Under the pieces are notes generated by a model that was not told the origin of the DNA, searched no databases, and saw nothing but the letters and a program-made list of their open reading frames with translations. A stretch of 64,000 bases of DNA from NCBI RefSeq assembly GCF_000429945.1, contig NZ_KE386996.1, positions 1 to 64,000 of the forward strand, written 5' to 3'. The DNA is from Desulfogranum japonicum DSM 18378 (GTDB taxonomy: Bacteria > Desulfobacterota > Desulfobulbia > Desulfobulbales > Desulfobulbaceae). The translations under genes and the position numbers were made by a program. Shown here piece by piece: positions 35,298 through 44,554 of this stretch. Each line of letters opens with the position of its first letter. Positions within the stretch are counted from its first letter, which is position 1.

Positions 35298-35591
35298 ATG
35301 GACAAACGGTATTTACTGTACAAGTTCTGCAAGAACGGTGAGCGTCATCTCATTACCTGGCTGACCGCCTCAGGACTGGAGGAGGCCAACCAGGCCGTAA
35401 AACTGTTACGTAAGAATCATCCGCAGGCCCAGAATCTTGTCTTGGGTGAGGGTGAATTTTTTGAAATAATCGAAGAACATCAACTGAAGCCTGGTGAATG
35501 GGAACAGGCCATCAACACGTTGGCCCTCCGCAAGGATGGTGGGCTTAATTCCGAAGTCACAGGGGGAAACGATAACTGCCCTGTGCGGTAA
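35298..35591 (+). CDS. Hypothetical protein upstream of the VWA gene
   Basis: A 97-residue soluble protein (MDKRYLLYKFCKNGERHLIT) with a middle segment QAVKLLRKNHPQAQNLVLGE and no membrane helix or signal peptide. It ends 11 bases before the VWA protein gene, so the two are probably cotranscribed. The family was not recognised and the ribosome site is weak. Confidence 0.6.
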   Translation: MDKRYLLYKFCKNGERHLITWLTASGLEEANQAVKLLRKNHPQAQNLVLGEGEFFEIIEEHQLKPGEWEQAINTLALRKDGGLNSEVTGGNDNCPVR

Positions 35592-35602
35592 AAAGGATAT
35601 TT

Positions 35603-36505
35603 ATGAAAAGAATAATAGGGCTGGTAAGCCTATTGGCTGTGGTTTGCCTGGCGCAGCCGGTACTTGCCATTGGGGAAGCTAAAGTGATGTTTATCCTCGA
35701 TGGTTCAGGAAGTATGTGGGGCAAGCTTGGAGGCGAAACCAAGATTGCCATCGCCAAAGACGTGATGACCGGGCTGGCCGGTGAACTGCCGGGGAATGTC
35801 CAGGCAGGCCTGGTGGTGTACGGACATCGGCGCAAGGGGGACTGTTCTGACATCGAACTGCTGATCTCACCTGAGAGCAGGGACCGGCAGGGGCTTGTAG
35901 ACCAGATTTCCTTAATTCAGCCCAAGGGAAAGACACCGATTACCGATTCACTGCAGATGGCAGCAGATGAGCTGGCCGGGACAGAAAAGGAGGCCAGTAT
36001 TATCCTGGTCAGTGATGGTGAGGAGACCTGCCAAGGAGATCCCTGCGCCTTGGTGCGCACGCTGCGTGAGAATGGGTTGAATGCCGTCGTTCATGTTGTC
36101 GGTTTCGGGGTTACCACCCTGGAGGCCGAACAGTTACACTGCATAGCCGATGCTGGTGGGGGACGCTATTATTCCGCTGAAAATGCCAGCCAGTTGAGAC
36201 AAGCTCTGATGGATGTGCGGCACGAGGTGGAGATAAAAATGCCGGAAATTCAACCGCCACCCACGCTCCATAAGCCGACCATGCAGCCTGTTCCAGAGTT
36301 GCAGCCTGCGCCTAAGCTCCATAGGCCGTCAATGCATCCTGTTCCTAAGTTGCAGCCTGCACCAAAGCTTCATACACCTGAAAGACATACCATGCCAGAG
36401 GTTCAGAAAAGTCAGCAGGAACAATTAACCCAGCATAACGAAGCCGCTGCTGAGAATGAAGAAAAAGAAAACAGCAAGGAAATGCCTGTGAGAGAACCTG
36501 AATAA
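35603..36505 (+). CDS. Secreted von Willebrand factor A domain protein with proline-rich tail
   Basis: A 300-residue exported protein. The signal peptide (MKRIIGLVSLLAVVCLAQ..VLA, 22 residues) is followed by a VWA domain with the metal site DGSGSMW (Asp33), then GKTPITDSLQMAADEL and LVSDGEETCQGDPC. The tail repeats a proline-rich unit three times (PxLHxPxMxPVPxLQPAPK), then is rich in Gln and Glu. VWA domains bind proteins through a divalent metal; the partner is unknown. AAAGGAT precedes the ATG. The repeats may be prone to copy-number change. Confidence 0.85.
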   Translation: MKRIIGLVSLLAVVCLAQPVLAIGEAKVMFILDGSGSMWGKLGGETKIAIAKDVMTGLAGELPGNVQAGLVVYGHRRKGDCSDIELLISPESRDRQGLVDQISLIQPKGKTPITDSLQMAADELAGTEKEASIILVSDGEETCQGDPCALVRTLRENGLNAVVHVVGFGVTTLEAEQLHCIADAGGGRYYSAENASQLRQALMDVRHEVEIKMPEIQPPPTLHKPTMQPVPELQPAPKLHRPSMHPVPKLQPAPKLHTPERHTMPEVQKSQQEQLTQHNEAAAENEEKENSKEMPVREPE

Positions 36506-36510
36506 TAGGT

Positions 36511-36617
36511 GTAACTGCTTCAGTGCCCCTGATCTTCCCGCGATCAGCCTTGCTTATGTGGGGCTATATGTGAGCAAGGCTGCTTGCAAACACCTTAGGC
36601 ACCCTGCATGCAGTTAC
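36511..36617. repeat. Palindromic intergenic repeat, family A
   Basis: A 107-base element bounded by GTAACTG and CAGTTAC with inverted arms that include CGATCAGCCTTGCT and its partner AGCAAGGCTGCTTGC. It lies 5 bases after the VWA gene stop and could act as its transcription or mRNA end. Confidence 0.65.
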
Positions 36618-36682
36618 AAATACGGGAGGGTTGCCAGGTTTAGTCACTTACCCTATGAAAAGTCACGCGTATTGTTGTAATT

Positions 36683-39088
36683 TTATTCGGTAAAATCAGC
36701 AGCATGATTTAGTCTTGCTTCGTGCTCTTTTTTCAGACTGGCAATCTTCTCTTGTAATTGTGATATCTCAGACTCATTAGTTCCATGGTTAAGTAGTGTA
36801 AGCAACGCAGTATAGCCATGGAGCAGGTGATTCCTGTCTTTGTTGGGATCGCGTTCTTCAAGGCGTATTACACGCTTATAATAACGTATAGCATCCTCGT
36901 TATTTGCTTGTTCTGCAAATATATCCGCTATTCTCATGATCTCGTATTTTATGTCAAACGTATCTTCGCCATTGATTTGTTTGCTGACCTGCATTGATTC
37001 CTGGAAGAGGTTACGCGCTAACTCATACTCTTTTTCCTTCTGCGCAATTGCTCCCTGATTAAAAAGACAGTAGTGATAGTCCTCCCTGTTCGTCATTCCG
37101 ATTGATTTGAACCGTTCAATACACTGAGCATAGGATTTTTTGGCATTGGTATAGTCATCCATGCTCTCATGATAATAGCCCGCTTCCGCCAGAAAAGTTG
37201 CATATGCAAGGCTTTGCGCACCAAATCTCAACCTTGTGATTTCACCAAGCTTTGCAATATAATGCGAAATGGATTGTTTGCTCAGTATTTCAGGACTATC
37301 ATAAAGAAATGCAAACAACTCATACAAAGCCAGCTCGTCTTCATCCAGCACCGACAGGCTATTGTAGACAGACAACAGTTCGTTCATTGAAGTCTTGAGC
37401 TTTTGGCTTTCCTTTAACCTGGCTTGGTGCTGTATTAATGCCAGCAAGGTTGATATCATATCCGACGGACGAGCATTGGTCCTTTTTTGTATTCGCAAAA
37501 TTTTAGCATAGAGTTGCTCGGTTTCCCCTGCCCGATCCTGCTCATAGTAGACGGCTATGAGATTTCTGAGCGAACGAATCTGCCGTTTATCATTTTCCTT
37601 AAATAGCTTGTGCCCCAGGTCGACCGCATCTTCTGCGAATCTTTCAGCTGCCGTTATCTCATCGAGGGCCAGGGATACGACGGATGCATCATTGGTGGAA
37701 AGGTATGTTCTGTAGTGGACGCTGCCGAAATGTGACTTCGCGAAGTGATAGGCCTTATTGATTATCGCTTGTGCTTCAGGGTATTGCTCTTCTGTGTAAA
37801 GATCATGGTACTGGTTATGCAGTTTTCGCCATTCATTTTTGCTTGAAGGAAGAGACTGATACCCCAGTTGAAGACAAAAGACGAAGGTCATGACACCAAT
37901 GAAAGTAAGAGCAGAACGAACAAATGATTTGCGCTGTGTCCCGAATTTTCCCTCTGAAACCATTTTCGCCCGCTCATCCAAATCTAGATGAGCGTAATTT
38001 TTCTTTTTACAGAAGTCTTTGTCGACCTGATTGAGTTCCTGTAGTTTTTTTATACCCGTAAGCAGGTGCCCATGGGCCTCGGTTGAGAAATCCTTTACAA
38101 ACGAATCTGCTACAAATTCAGACTTCAACCTGATTTTGCGAACAACCTGCAGAAAAACAAAAAGACCAACAAAAAAGAGAATACAATACGTCCATGGAGA
38201 AAGCAGACCAGATTGACTGGAGAGCTGTAATGCGAAATAGAGTACAACCACTGAGAACAATATTTTTCTCAGCATAGGAATATAGCGCTTATCCTTCAGG
38301 TGTCCTAGTTCATGCAATGCAACTGCTCTGATTTCCTCCGCTGTAAGGAAGTGCAGGAGATCAACACCAAGAAAAATAGTATTGGTGGATTTTACAGCGA
38401 GCGCATTCCTGAACCCCTGCCGTAGCAATCGTATCGAATGTTTGTCCAAATCATCCAATGGTTGTATTGCGCTGAGATATTTGGTTTTGAGCGATTCAGG
38501 TAAATTTTGGTGCTGTACTTCAAGCCTGAATACTGTGAAAGAACCAGATATCAATGATTTTATAGCGAGAAACGTTAACCCGACAGCGAAGAGAATATTA
38601 CCACCATAGATGGTTTTATTTGTCGAATTTATCATTTCTATGCCCAACACGATAAGTGGTATGAATATGAGTGAATAGCTGAGGTTGGTGAGCCAGAAAT
38701 TTGTTCTCAGGTAATCATGAAGGGATAGAGCATGAGGGGCGTGTTTATGTTTGGCGAACCAACCACCAAATAACATGATCAATATAACCAGTTGCACATA
38801 CAAGAGCATGATACCCAGGGCTATGAGCGATAGCTGTGGGCCGACGGAAATATCAAGCATCAATGAAGACGCTGAAAAGCTTATAAGAAAGTAGATAAGG
38901 CTTATTATTCCCAGTACTTTATCTTTCTTTTCACCGGACCTGCTGGAAAGAGCAGAACAAACAGTCAAATATACAAAGGATAAAAGAATAAAAAGAAGAA
39001 AGACACATATTGATCTGACAGTATCACTGCTTGCCTGCCAAATCAGAGGGGAGAACATTTCAAAGGTCCAATATGTACTATGAGTCAT
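36683..39088 (-). CDS. M48-type membrane metalloprotease with C-terminal TPR-like repeats
   Basis: An 801-residue protein. The N-terminal 200 residues hold about six membrane helices, then the zinc protease site HELGH (259-263) and the downstream SEFVADSFVKDF carrying the third ligand. After two helices near 295-330 and one near 390 (SALTFIGVMTFVFCLQLGYQ), residues 420-790 are helical repeats of TPR type (YLSTNDASVVSLALDEITAA; HYCLFNQGAIAQKEKEYELA). The domain set suggests membrane-protein quality control like HtpX/Oma1, with the repeats binding partners. The insertion boundary of the adjacent cassette lies 22 bases upstream of its ATG. Confidence 0.85.
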   Translation of the reverse strand: MTHSTYWTFEMFSPLIWQASSDTVRSICVFLLFILLSFVYLTVCSALSSRSGEKKDKVLGIISLIYFLISFSASSLMLDISVGPQLSLIALGIMLLYVQLVILIMLFGGWFAKHKHAPHALSLHDYLRTNFWLTNLSYSLIFIPLIVLGIEMINSTNKTIYGGNILFAVGLTFLAIKSLISGSFTVFRLEVQHQNLPESLKTKYLSAIQPLDDLDKHSIRLLRQGFRNALAVKSTNTIFLGVDLLHFLTAEEIRAVALHELGHLKDKRYIPMLRKILFSVVVLYFALQLSSQSGLLSPWTYCILFFVGLFVFLQVVRKIRLKSEFVADSFVKDFSTEAHGHLLTGIKKLQELNQVDKDFCKKKNYAHLDLDERAKMVSEGKFGTQRKSFVRSALTFIGVMTFVFCLQLGYQSLPSSKNEWRKLHNQYHDLYTEEQYPEAQAIINKAYHFAKSHFGSVHYRTYLSTNDASVVSLALDEITAAERFAEDAVDLGHKLFKENDKRQIRSLRNLIAVYYEQDRAGETEQLYAKILRIQKRTNARPSDMISTLLALIQHQARLKESQKLKTSMNELLSVYNSLSVLDEDELALYELFAFLYDSPEILSKQSISHYIAKLGEITRLRFGAQSLAYATFLAEAGYYHESMDDYTNAKKSYAQCIERFKSIGMTNREDYHYCLFNQGAIAQKEKEYELARNLFQESMQVSKQINGEDTFDIKYEIMRIADIFAEQANNEDAIRYYKRVIRLEERDPNKDRNHLLHGYTALLTLLNHGTNESEISQLQEKIASLKKEHEARLNHAADFTE

Positions 39089-39227
39089 GATACAGCTACT
39101 GTTGAATATCAGGGCCGCGAAAAAAATAGAGTATCCAATCTTGTTGGTCTCTCAGTTCATTGAGTGTTTTTGGCCCAAGGTGCAAAAGGGGAACGCGATA
39201 TTTGAACATACCTATGTTAGATTGACA

Positions 39228-40211
39228 TTATCTATTGCATGCTGTGCCCCGACAGGTCATATCATTAAAGTTGTACAACGTGGAATGACCTAGATTACCC
39301 TGGGGATAGGGTACGCCTTCTTTCAAAAAAAATGTCGCTGAATTAACTCCATACAGCCCTGCCGGAATGGTGATGGCATCTAAAATGACAAAAGCGTTAT
39401 GGGCATATCGAGGACGATGACTGGCAGAACGGGAACCCTTTGCTACAGGAGGAATACTTTTGGGATTTGCAGCCAGGGTTAAATCAGCCCATCGGTCAAG
39501 ATCATCGGTTGTGGCTGGCCGAAGCAGGCCTTTATTTACCAGATCGTCCAATCCCATTTTGCCTGCCAGGGGTTGTGAGTTGTCAATAAATGATTCAGGT
39601 GGAGTATCCTTGGAGGTAAACATTTGTGTTGATGAATTTATGGGAGCCCCAAACATAAGGATTCCTTTACTTGCAAAATGCACCAAGTCAACATTACGTC
39701 CGAACGCTTGATTGGAAATTGGGTTCAGCTTCCCAAGTTTTTTTTCAGTTACATAAAAATAGCCGCAAGGACCATGATTATCGTAAGAACTGTTCAGAAT
39801 AGGTACTGACTCAGGGAGGCCAGCAACAGCCTGTCGATGATATCCGGATACAATTACCGCCATAATTCGGGTATCTTTACTCCAGGAAATATTCCATATT
39901 GAAGGTTCATACGAGCCAAGAAGCAGTGCCACTGGTTCTTGGGGAGAATTTACCAAGACTTCAAACCGGGTAGCCTGGTGTCCGCTTTGATCGATCTGGT
40001 ACGGCGTTTCTTTACCAGAATAGGCTCCTCCGGCATATATCTTCATTTCTAAGGGAAATGTTATGTCTTCGAAGCCGCATACTCCTTGAATTCCCTGAAC
40101 TTCCTGGAAATTGAAATGATAAGGTACGATGGAATCGTCCGCAAACAGTACCGTTACTGAAAGTAACAGTACTCCCACGGTACAAGCAAAAAATTTCATG
40201 GTATTTCTCAT
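39228..40211 (-). CDS. Exported hypothetical protein in cassette
   Basis: A 327-residue protein with a signal peptide (FFACTVGVLLLSVTVLFA). The mature part is rich in beta-type sequence (VPYHFNFQEVQGIQGVCGFE, DNHGPCGYFYVTEKKLGKL) and has at least four cysteines, so disulfides in the periplasm are likely. The family was not recognised. Its start overlaps the DUF5329 gene end by 4 bases (ATGA), so both are made together. Confidence 0.7.
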   Translation of the reverse strand: MRNTMKFFACTVGVLLLSVTVLFADDSIVPYHFNFQEVQGIQGVCGFEDITFPLEMKIYAGGAYSGKETPYQIDQSGHQATRFEVLVNSPQEPVALLLGSYEPSIWNISWSKDTRIMAVIVSGYHRQAVAGLPESVPILNSSYDNHGPCGYFYVTEKKLGKLNPISNQAFGRNVDLVHFASKGILMFGAPINSSTQMFTSKDTPPESFIDNSQPLAGKMGLDDLVNKGLLRPATTDDLDRWADLTLAANPKSIPPVAKGSRSASHRPRYAHNAFVILDAITIPAGLYGVNSATFFLKEGVPYPQGNLGHSTLYNFNDMTCRGTACNR

Positions 40212-40582
40212 TGTTCTGAATGTGTTCGATAAACAGTCAATTCCCTATGCAGCCATGCTGCGCTGCTTATTTCAGGCTCGACCCCGCACCTGACTATATA
40301 CGCTTTGCCAGATATACTGCTTTTTGTTGCCGAGTATTGTATAAAATCTTCTGAAGAATTCACCAAACCTTTACCGAGTACATACTCATACTTTTTTCGG
40401 ATATGATTGGCTGCTTCACTGGCTGCGTACCATTTTCCATTACGCATAAATTTACATGGCGAAGTAGAAATAAACTGTAACAGGTGATCAATTTCAGCAG
40501 TAGTATCTTTGGTAAGTGGCGACGAGAGTGATATGGCGGGAGAAAGAATAACGAAGAGCAGAATAATTCTTAATAAATTCAT
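40208..40582 (-). CDS. DUF5329-like periplasmic protein
   Basis: A 124-residue protein with a signal peptide (LLRIILLFVILSPAISLSSP). It matches the DUF5329 pattern: EIDHLLQFISTSPCKFMRNG, YAASEAANHIRKKYEYVLG, SSEDFIQYSATKSSISGKAY and the final WLHRELTVYR. The family's function is unknown. It is cotranslated with the following exported protein. Confidence 0.8.
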   Translation of the reverse strand: MNLLRIILLFVILSPAISLSSPLTKDTTAEIDHLLQFISTSPCKFMRNGKWYAASEAANHIRKKYEYVLGKGLVNSSEDFIQYSATKSSISGKAYIVRCGVEPEISSAAWLHRELTVYRTHSEQ

Positions 40583-40652
40583 GGCTTGAGGAGTAGTTTA
40601 GAGTAAAAAAAGCTAAGTTTATTTCTATCCACGTGAAATAATATATACATTT

Positions 40653-40847
40653 TCACTTTGTATTTTTCTCCGGGGAGCGAGCTAGAAGGAACTCCAGTAC
40701 CTCATCTTGTGGATTGGCTAGGTTGAAAGGCCAATACAATTTTTTCCCAGACGATAAAGGTGGTTCGTTTCTTTCGAGGAGCACCCACTCTTCACTTCCA
40801 TTGCAAGAAACCTTGTAGTGCTCAATGTTCTTTTTGTGATGAGTCAT
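40653..40847 (-). CDS. Small ORF at the right end of the cassette
   Basis: A 64-residue reading from the ATG at 40847 (MTHHKKNIEHYKVSCNGSEE, then SGKKLYWPFNLANPQDEVLE). The internal part looks coded. The start lies just inside the inverted repeat; reading further back would enter the repeat itself. No ribosome site and no known family. Confidence 0.4.
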   Translation of the reverse strand: MTHHKKNIEHYKVSCNGSEEWVLLERNEPPLSSGKKLYWPFNLANPQDEVLEFLLARSPEKNTK

Positions 40848-41072
40848 TGATGCGACGACGATACCGAGTTGAGAGACAAGCAAGATTGGCTAATGTATTT
40901 TTTCCGTGGCCCTTAAATATCGTCATCTTTGATTTCAGTAACACAACACGTATGTAAAAAGCTAGCTTTTATCAAATATTTTCAGATACGTATAGAATCC
41001 AGTTCCAACTATGTGGCAGCGGTAATACGTATCGGATGCGTTAAACTTGACTATCGATACAGCAAAGAACAT

Positions 41073-41112
41073 AAAAAAAGCCGGCATCAGATCTGATGCC
41101 GGCTTTTTTTTT
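41073..41112. terminator. Bidirectional terminator after the IHF-like gene
   Basis: AAAAAAAGCCGGCATCAGAT / CTGATGCCGGCTTTTTTTT, a near-perfect stem of about 12 bases with A-tracts and T-tracts on both sides. It ends the minus-strand IHF-like transcript. Confidence 0.9.
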
Positions 41113-41134
41113 ATGTATGTTGAAATCAAGCTGG

Positions 41135-41419
41135 TTAATCAGCCTGAATCAAGACTTCCTTCAATGATTTACTCATGGTGAAGTGAAGAGTTTTTCTTTC
41201 AGGGATGTTCATCATTTTCCCTGTTTTCGGGTTTTTCGTTGTCCGTGGTTTACGTGTACGCACGGAAAAGCTACCAAACCCCCGGATTTCTACCCTTCTT
41301 TCTTCGGCCAGAGCCTGTGCAATTTCTTCCAGTATGATTTCTACTGCCTGGGCAATATCCTGTTTGTAATAATCCCCGAGCTGAGCAGAAACTGCGTTCA
41401 CTAATTCACGCTTGAGCAT
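41135..41419 (-). CDS. IHF/HU-family DNA-binding protein (IHF beta-like)
   Basis: A 94-residue DNA-bending protein. The signature VEIRGFGSFSVRTRKPR and NPKTGKMMNIPERKTLHF (DNA-intercalating arm with proline) are present. The location directly after rpsA matches the rpsA-ihfB order of many Proteobacteria, which favours IHF beta. IHF would also assist looping at sigma-54 promoters such as that of the acetoin operon. The ATG has AAAGGAT upstream. Confidence 0.9.
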   Translation of the reverse strand: MLKRELVNAVSAQLGDYYKQDIAQAVEIILEEIAQALAEERRVEIRGFGSFSVRTRKPRTTKNPKTGKMMNIPERKTLHFTMSKSLKEVLIQAD

Positions 41420-41568
41420 GATAATAAATCCTTTTTACAATTCGCAGCAGTTCGCAATACTGCTACTGTTCCAGAAAAAAATCAATAGATTCCTTCAAAT
41501 CTGACCGATTACACGATCAGATTTGAAGGTATTTATAATGAGAAAGAACTACTTTATTGGGGGCGCGA

Positions 41569-43308
41569 TCAGGATTTATCGCTGTCTCCATCCTCTGTCG
41601 CTGCGGCCTTGAGCAGGTCACCGAGAGTGGATGGGCCTGTGGATTGTTTCTGTGTGTAATCTTCAGGCATTGCACCGTCGTTATCGTCTTTCTCCTCAAT
41701 TGCTTTGATGGAGAGACCAATTTTACGGTCGTCTGCAGAAACGTTGATGACCATGGCCTGAAGAGTATCATCGACGTGGAACATACCAACTGGAGTTTTG
41801 ACTTTGTCGCGGGAGATTTCAGAAACATGTACCAGTCCCTCAATCCCTTCTTCGAGTTGTACGAAGACGCCAAAATCAGTAACGTTGGTGATGGTTCCCT
41901 CAACGGTGGAGCCAATAGGATAATTACTGGCTGCAGCCTGCCATGGATCTGGCTCAAGCTGTTTTACACCCAGAGAGAAGCGTTCGTTCTCTTTGTCGAT
42001 TTTCAGGACAACAGCCTGAATGGTATCGCCTTTGGTATATTTTTCAGAAGGATGTTTGATCCGTTCTGTCCAGGACAGGTCAGATACATGGATGAGTCCA
42101 TCAATTCCTTCCTCAATTCCGATAAAAATACCAAAATCAGTGATATTTTTGATTTTACCCTCAATAACAGCACCAACAGGGTAACTTTCTTCAACAACAT
42201 CCCATGGATTAGGCTGCAGCTGTTTCATACCCAGTGAAATACGTTTGGTATCTGCTTCCACATTGAGTACCTGAACAGCAATTTCGTCGCCTACGGAAAC
42301 CACTTTGGATGGATGTCGTGGTTTTTTGGACCAGCTCATTTCGGAAATGTGCACCAGACCTTCGACGCCTTCTTCAAGCTCGACAAAGACACCGTAGTCA
42401 GTGATGGACACAACCTTGCCGGTTACCTGAACGCCAGGAGGATACTGCTCTGGTACACGCTCCCAAGGATCAGATTTGAGCTGTTTGACACCCAGGGAAA
42501 CACGGTCGGAATCCTTATCGTATTTAAGAATTTTAACTTCGATTTCCTCACCAACCGTGTACAGCTTGGAAGGATGGGAAACACGTCCCCAAGAGAGGTC
42601 GGTGATATGGCAGAGACCGTCCATTCCACCGAGATCGATGAAGAGACCGTAGTCGGTGATATTGGTGATCGCGCCGCGTATGGTCTGGCCTTCTTCCAGG
42701 GAAGTACGCATCTGCTCGCGCATTTTTGCACGCTGTTCTTCCAGGATTGCACGGCGGGATATAACCACGTTATTGCGTTTGCGGTTAAATTTGAGAATTT
42801 TGAACTCAAATGTCTCGCCGATAAGGCTGTCGAGATCTTTTACCGGACGCAGATCAATCTGTGAATAAGGCAGAAACGCTGGTACACCAATGTCAACAGA
42901 CATGCCACCTTTGACCCTGTTGTCAATACGGCCTTCAATGGTACCGTCTTCTTCCTGGATCTGTGCGATCTGTTCCCAAACTTTTATGGCAATGGCTTTT
43001 TCCCTGGAAAGAAGCAGTCCGCCTTCGTCCTTTCTCTTTTCAATGAAAACTTCGAATTCATCGCCTATCTGGATCTCTCTATCTGGATCTTCATGGCGGA
43101 ATTCGGAGAGGGAAATGTAACTTTCAGCTTTGTCTCCAACGTCAATCAGAACAGCATCGTTGTTAATGTCCACTACTGTTCCGATGGCAACTTCACCGAC
43201 GTTAATTACGGTGTTATTTTCTTCCTGCTCGAAGAGTTCAGCAAAGCTCAATTCTTCAAAGCCATTGTCATCTGCCGCCATGGCGGGTTGAGTTCGGTTA
43301 TCTGTCAT
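41569..43308 (-). CDS. rpsA: 30S ribosomal protein S1
   Basis: A 579-residue protein with six S1 RNA-binding domains; repeat hallmarks such as GVFVELEEGVEGLVHISEMS, DGLCHITDLSWGRVSHP and GVFVQLEEGIEGLVHVSEIS recur, each preceded by a VGxxVEGxI-type strand. S1 unfolds and docks mRNA on the 30S subunit. I start at the ATG at 43308 (MTDNRTQPAM); a TTG nine codons earlier is less likely. It is followed by the IHF-like gene 149 bases on. Confidence 0.95.
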   Translation of the reverse strand: MTDNRTQPAMAADDNGFEELSFAELFEQEENNTVINVGEVAIGTVVDINNDAVLIDVGDKAESYISLSEFRHEDPDREIQIGDEFEVFIEKRKDEGGLLLSREKAIAIKVWEQIAQIQEEDGTIEGRIDNRVKGGMSVDIGVPAFLPYSQIDLRPVKDLDSLIGETFEFKILKFNRKRNNVVISRRAILEEQRAKMREQMRTSLEEGQTIRGAITNITDYGLFIDLGGMDGLCHITDLSWGRVSHPSKLYTVGEEIEVKILKYDKDSDRVSLGVKQLKSDPWERVPEQYPPGVQVTGKVVSITDYGVFVELEEGVEGLVHISEMSWSKKPRHPSKVVSVGDEIAVQVLNVEADTKRISLGMKQLQPNPWDVVEESYPVGAVIEGKIKNITDFGIFIGIEEGIDGLIHVSDLSWTERIKHPSEKYTKGDTIQAVVLKIDKENERFSLGVKQLEPDPWQAAASNYPIGSTVEGTITNVTDFGVFVQLEEGIEGLVHVSEISRDKVKTPVGMFHVDDTLQAMVINVSADDRKIGLSIKAIEEKDDNDGAMPEDYTQKQSTGPSTLGDLLKAAATEDGDSDKS

Positions 43309-43728
43309 GGATTGTTGTTCCTGTTGTGCGGTCAACGCACGTTGACCAGTGTCTCTGGTTAATAGTTATACGGATAGTATATCTGCACTGCAGATTCAGA
43401 TATACCTGTTACACAAACTCAAACAAATAACAGAGTATGCAGCGAAAGACAACTGTTTCTTGTTGAAAAACTGTATTTTTTACTTTTCGGTACTCCGTAA
43501 AATGTTGGAAGAAAGAGGTTAAGTATGCCTAAATTACAAAATCGTATACTTTATCACAAATTCAAAGGGATAAATCAACCGGAATGCGACAGGGGAGCTC
43601 GGGTGGAGCTACCTGGTTCATTGCCATACGCAAAGGGTGGTAAAAAAGTTACTATTCCAAGAGGTTGCATGGTGATATAACAGTGGGCTGAATAATTCGG
43701 CGAGATGCCTCAGGCGTGTGTACTCCGC
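43309..43728 (-). other. Leader/intergenic region upstream of rpsA
   Basis: No gene was seen in these 420 bases. It should contain the rpsA promoter. One hairpin-like stretch GGGAGCTCGGGTGGAGCTACC lies near 43596-43616. No clear terminator for the zinc-ribbon gene was found. Confidence 0.3.
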
Positions 43729-44412
43729 TCATCGTCGGCCAAATGCATTCAGTTCCTCCATGTAGGTGCCAAAAAGTTTTTCATAATCCGGAATAGCTTT
43801 GCGCAAAATTACTTCCAGATGCTTCAGATCTTTGGAGTTGACGGTGAGGTTGGCACTGTTCGCAAGTGCTTCCAGATCATAGAGGCTGCTGAAATGTTGA
43901 CCGATCAGGATATAGAAGATATACCGGCGACGATCCATGGTCAATTTGCACATGTACTGGTGAAAAGGGGATTCTGCCAGAGGGCCATCCAGATTGTCCT
44001 GATAGACAATACAGGCAACCTGGACAAAACGCATACGCTCCAAGGCTTCTTCGTAGGATTCCAGGACAATGAGCTGATACCCAACGGCTTCCATGGCTTC
44101 GCAGATCCTTTTTCGTTCAGGAGAATCTTTGAACAGAATAAGAGCTGTGGGAACATCTTCAACTTTGTCCTCAAGGTCAAAGATTCCAGTGGTCAGCCAC
44201 TCCAGGTCAGGTGGTGAAGGGGGGATGACCAGCGAGGGGTCTGCGGCCTGGCTTTGTCCGTTTTTATCAAGTTTGATGACATATTGACAAAAAGGACATT
44301 TGAGCGTCAGCAGTTTTCCCTGCTCCATACGCTGCAGGGTCTGCTCCAGCTTCTTTTTCTGCTCAGGGCTGAAATTAAGTGCTTTGTGGCAACCGGGACA
44401 TTTGCTGATCAT
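43729..44412 (-). CDS. Zinc-ribbon protein with receiver-like C-terminal domain
   Basis: A 227-residue protein. The first 50 residues are a zinc ribbon (CPGC at 5-8 and CPFC at about 39-42). After a proline-rich link, residues 85-227 resemble a response-receiver fold (ALILFKDSPERKRICEAMEA, LIVLESYEEALERM) but lack a clear phospho-acceptor aspartate. It lies 140 bases downstream of the PilU-like gene on the same strand. A role in twitching or pilus control is possible but unproven. Confidence 0.6.
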   Translation of the reverse strand: MISKCPGCHKALNFSPEQKKKLEQTLQRMEQGKLLTLKCPFCQYVIKLDKNGQSQAADPSLVIPPSPPDLEWLTTGIFDLEDKVEDVPTALILFKDSPERKRICEAMEAVGYQLIVLESYEEALERMRFVQVACIVYQDNLDGPLAESPFHQYMCKLTMDRRRYIFYILIGQHFSSLYDLEALANSANLTVNSKDLKHLEVILRKAIPDYEKLFGTYMEELNAFGRR

Positions 44413-44554
44413 TTGACAATCCTTGATAAAAAAGTATTAGGGCATATGCTGAATATTGGATAAATCGATTTTCCTGATCAGTGACCGTGCTAGATATTCT
44501 GCCAAACCAATTCAGGCGCGGAATATACAGGGGGCGGCAACCTAATTCAGGAGA

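Larger units (their letters stand above)
39111..40912. mobile_element. Three-gene cassette bounded by inverted repeats (family B ends)
   Basis: The left end reads AGGGCCGCGAAAAAAATAGA, then GTATCCAATCTTGTTGGTCT. The right end on the minus strand reads GGGCCACGGAAAAAATACAT, then TAGCCAATCTTGCTTGTCT. These form inverted repeats of about 45 bases. Flanking them are near-identical 9-base direct repeats, TTGAATATC (39102-39110) and TTAAATATC (40913-40921), as expected for a target duplication. Inside are an exported protein gene, a DUF5329 gene and a small ORF, but no transposase. It may be moved in trans. Confidence 0.5.

Noticed and set aside
39087-39293. 68-codon ORF at the left cassette end
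   Set aside because: Most of it is the inverted repeat and its flank; no ribosome site or family.
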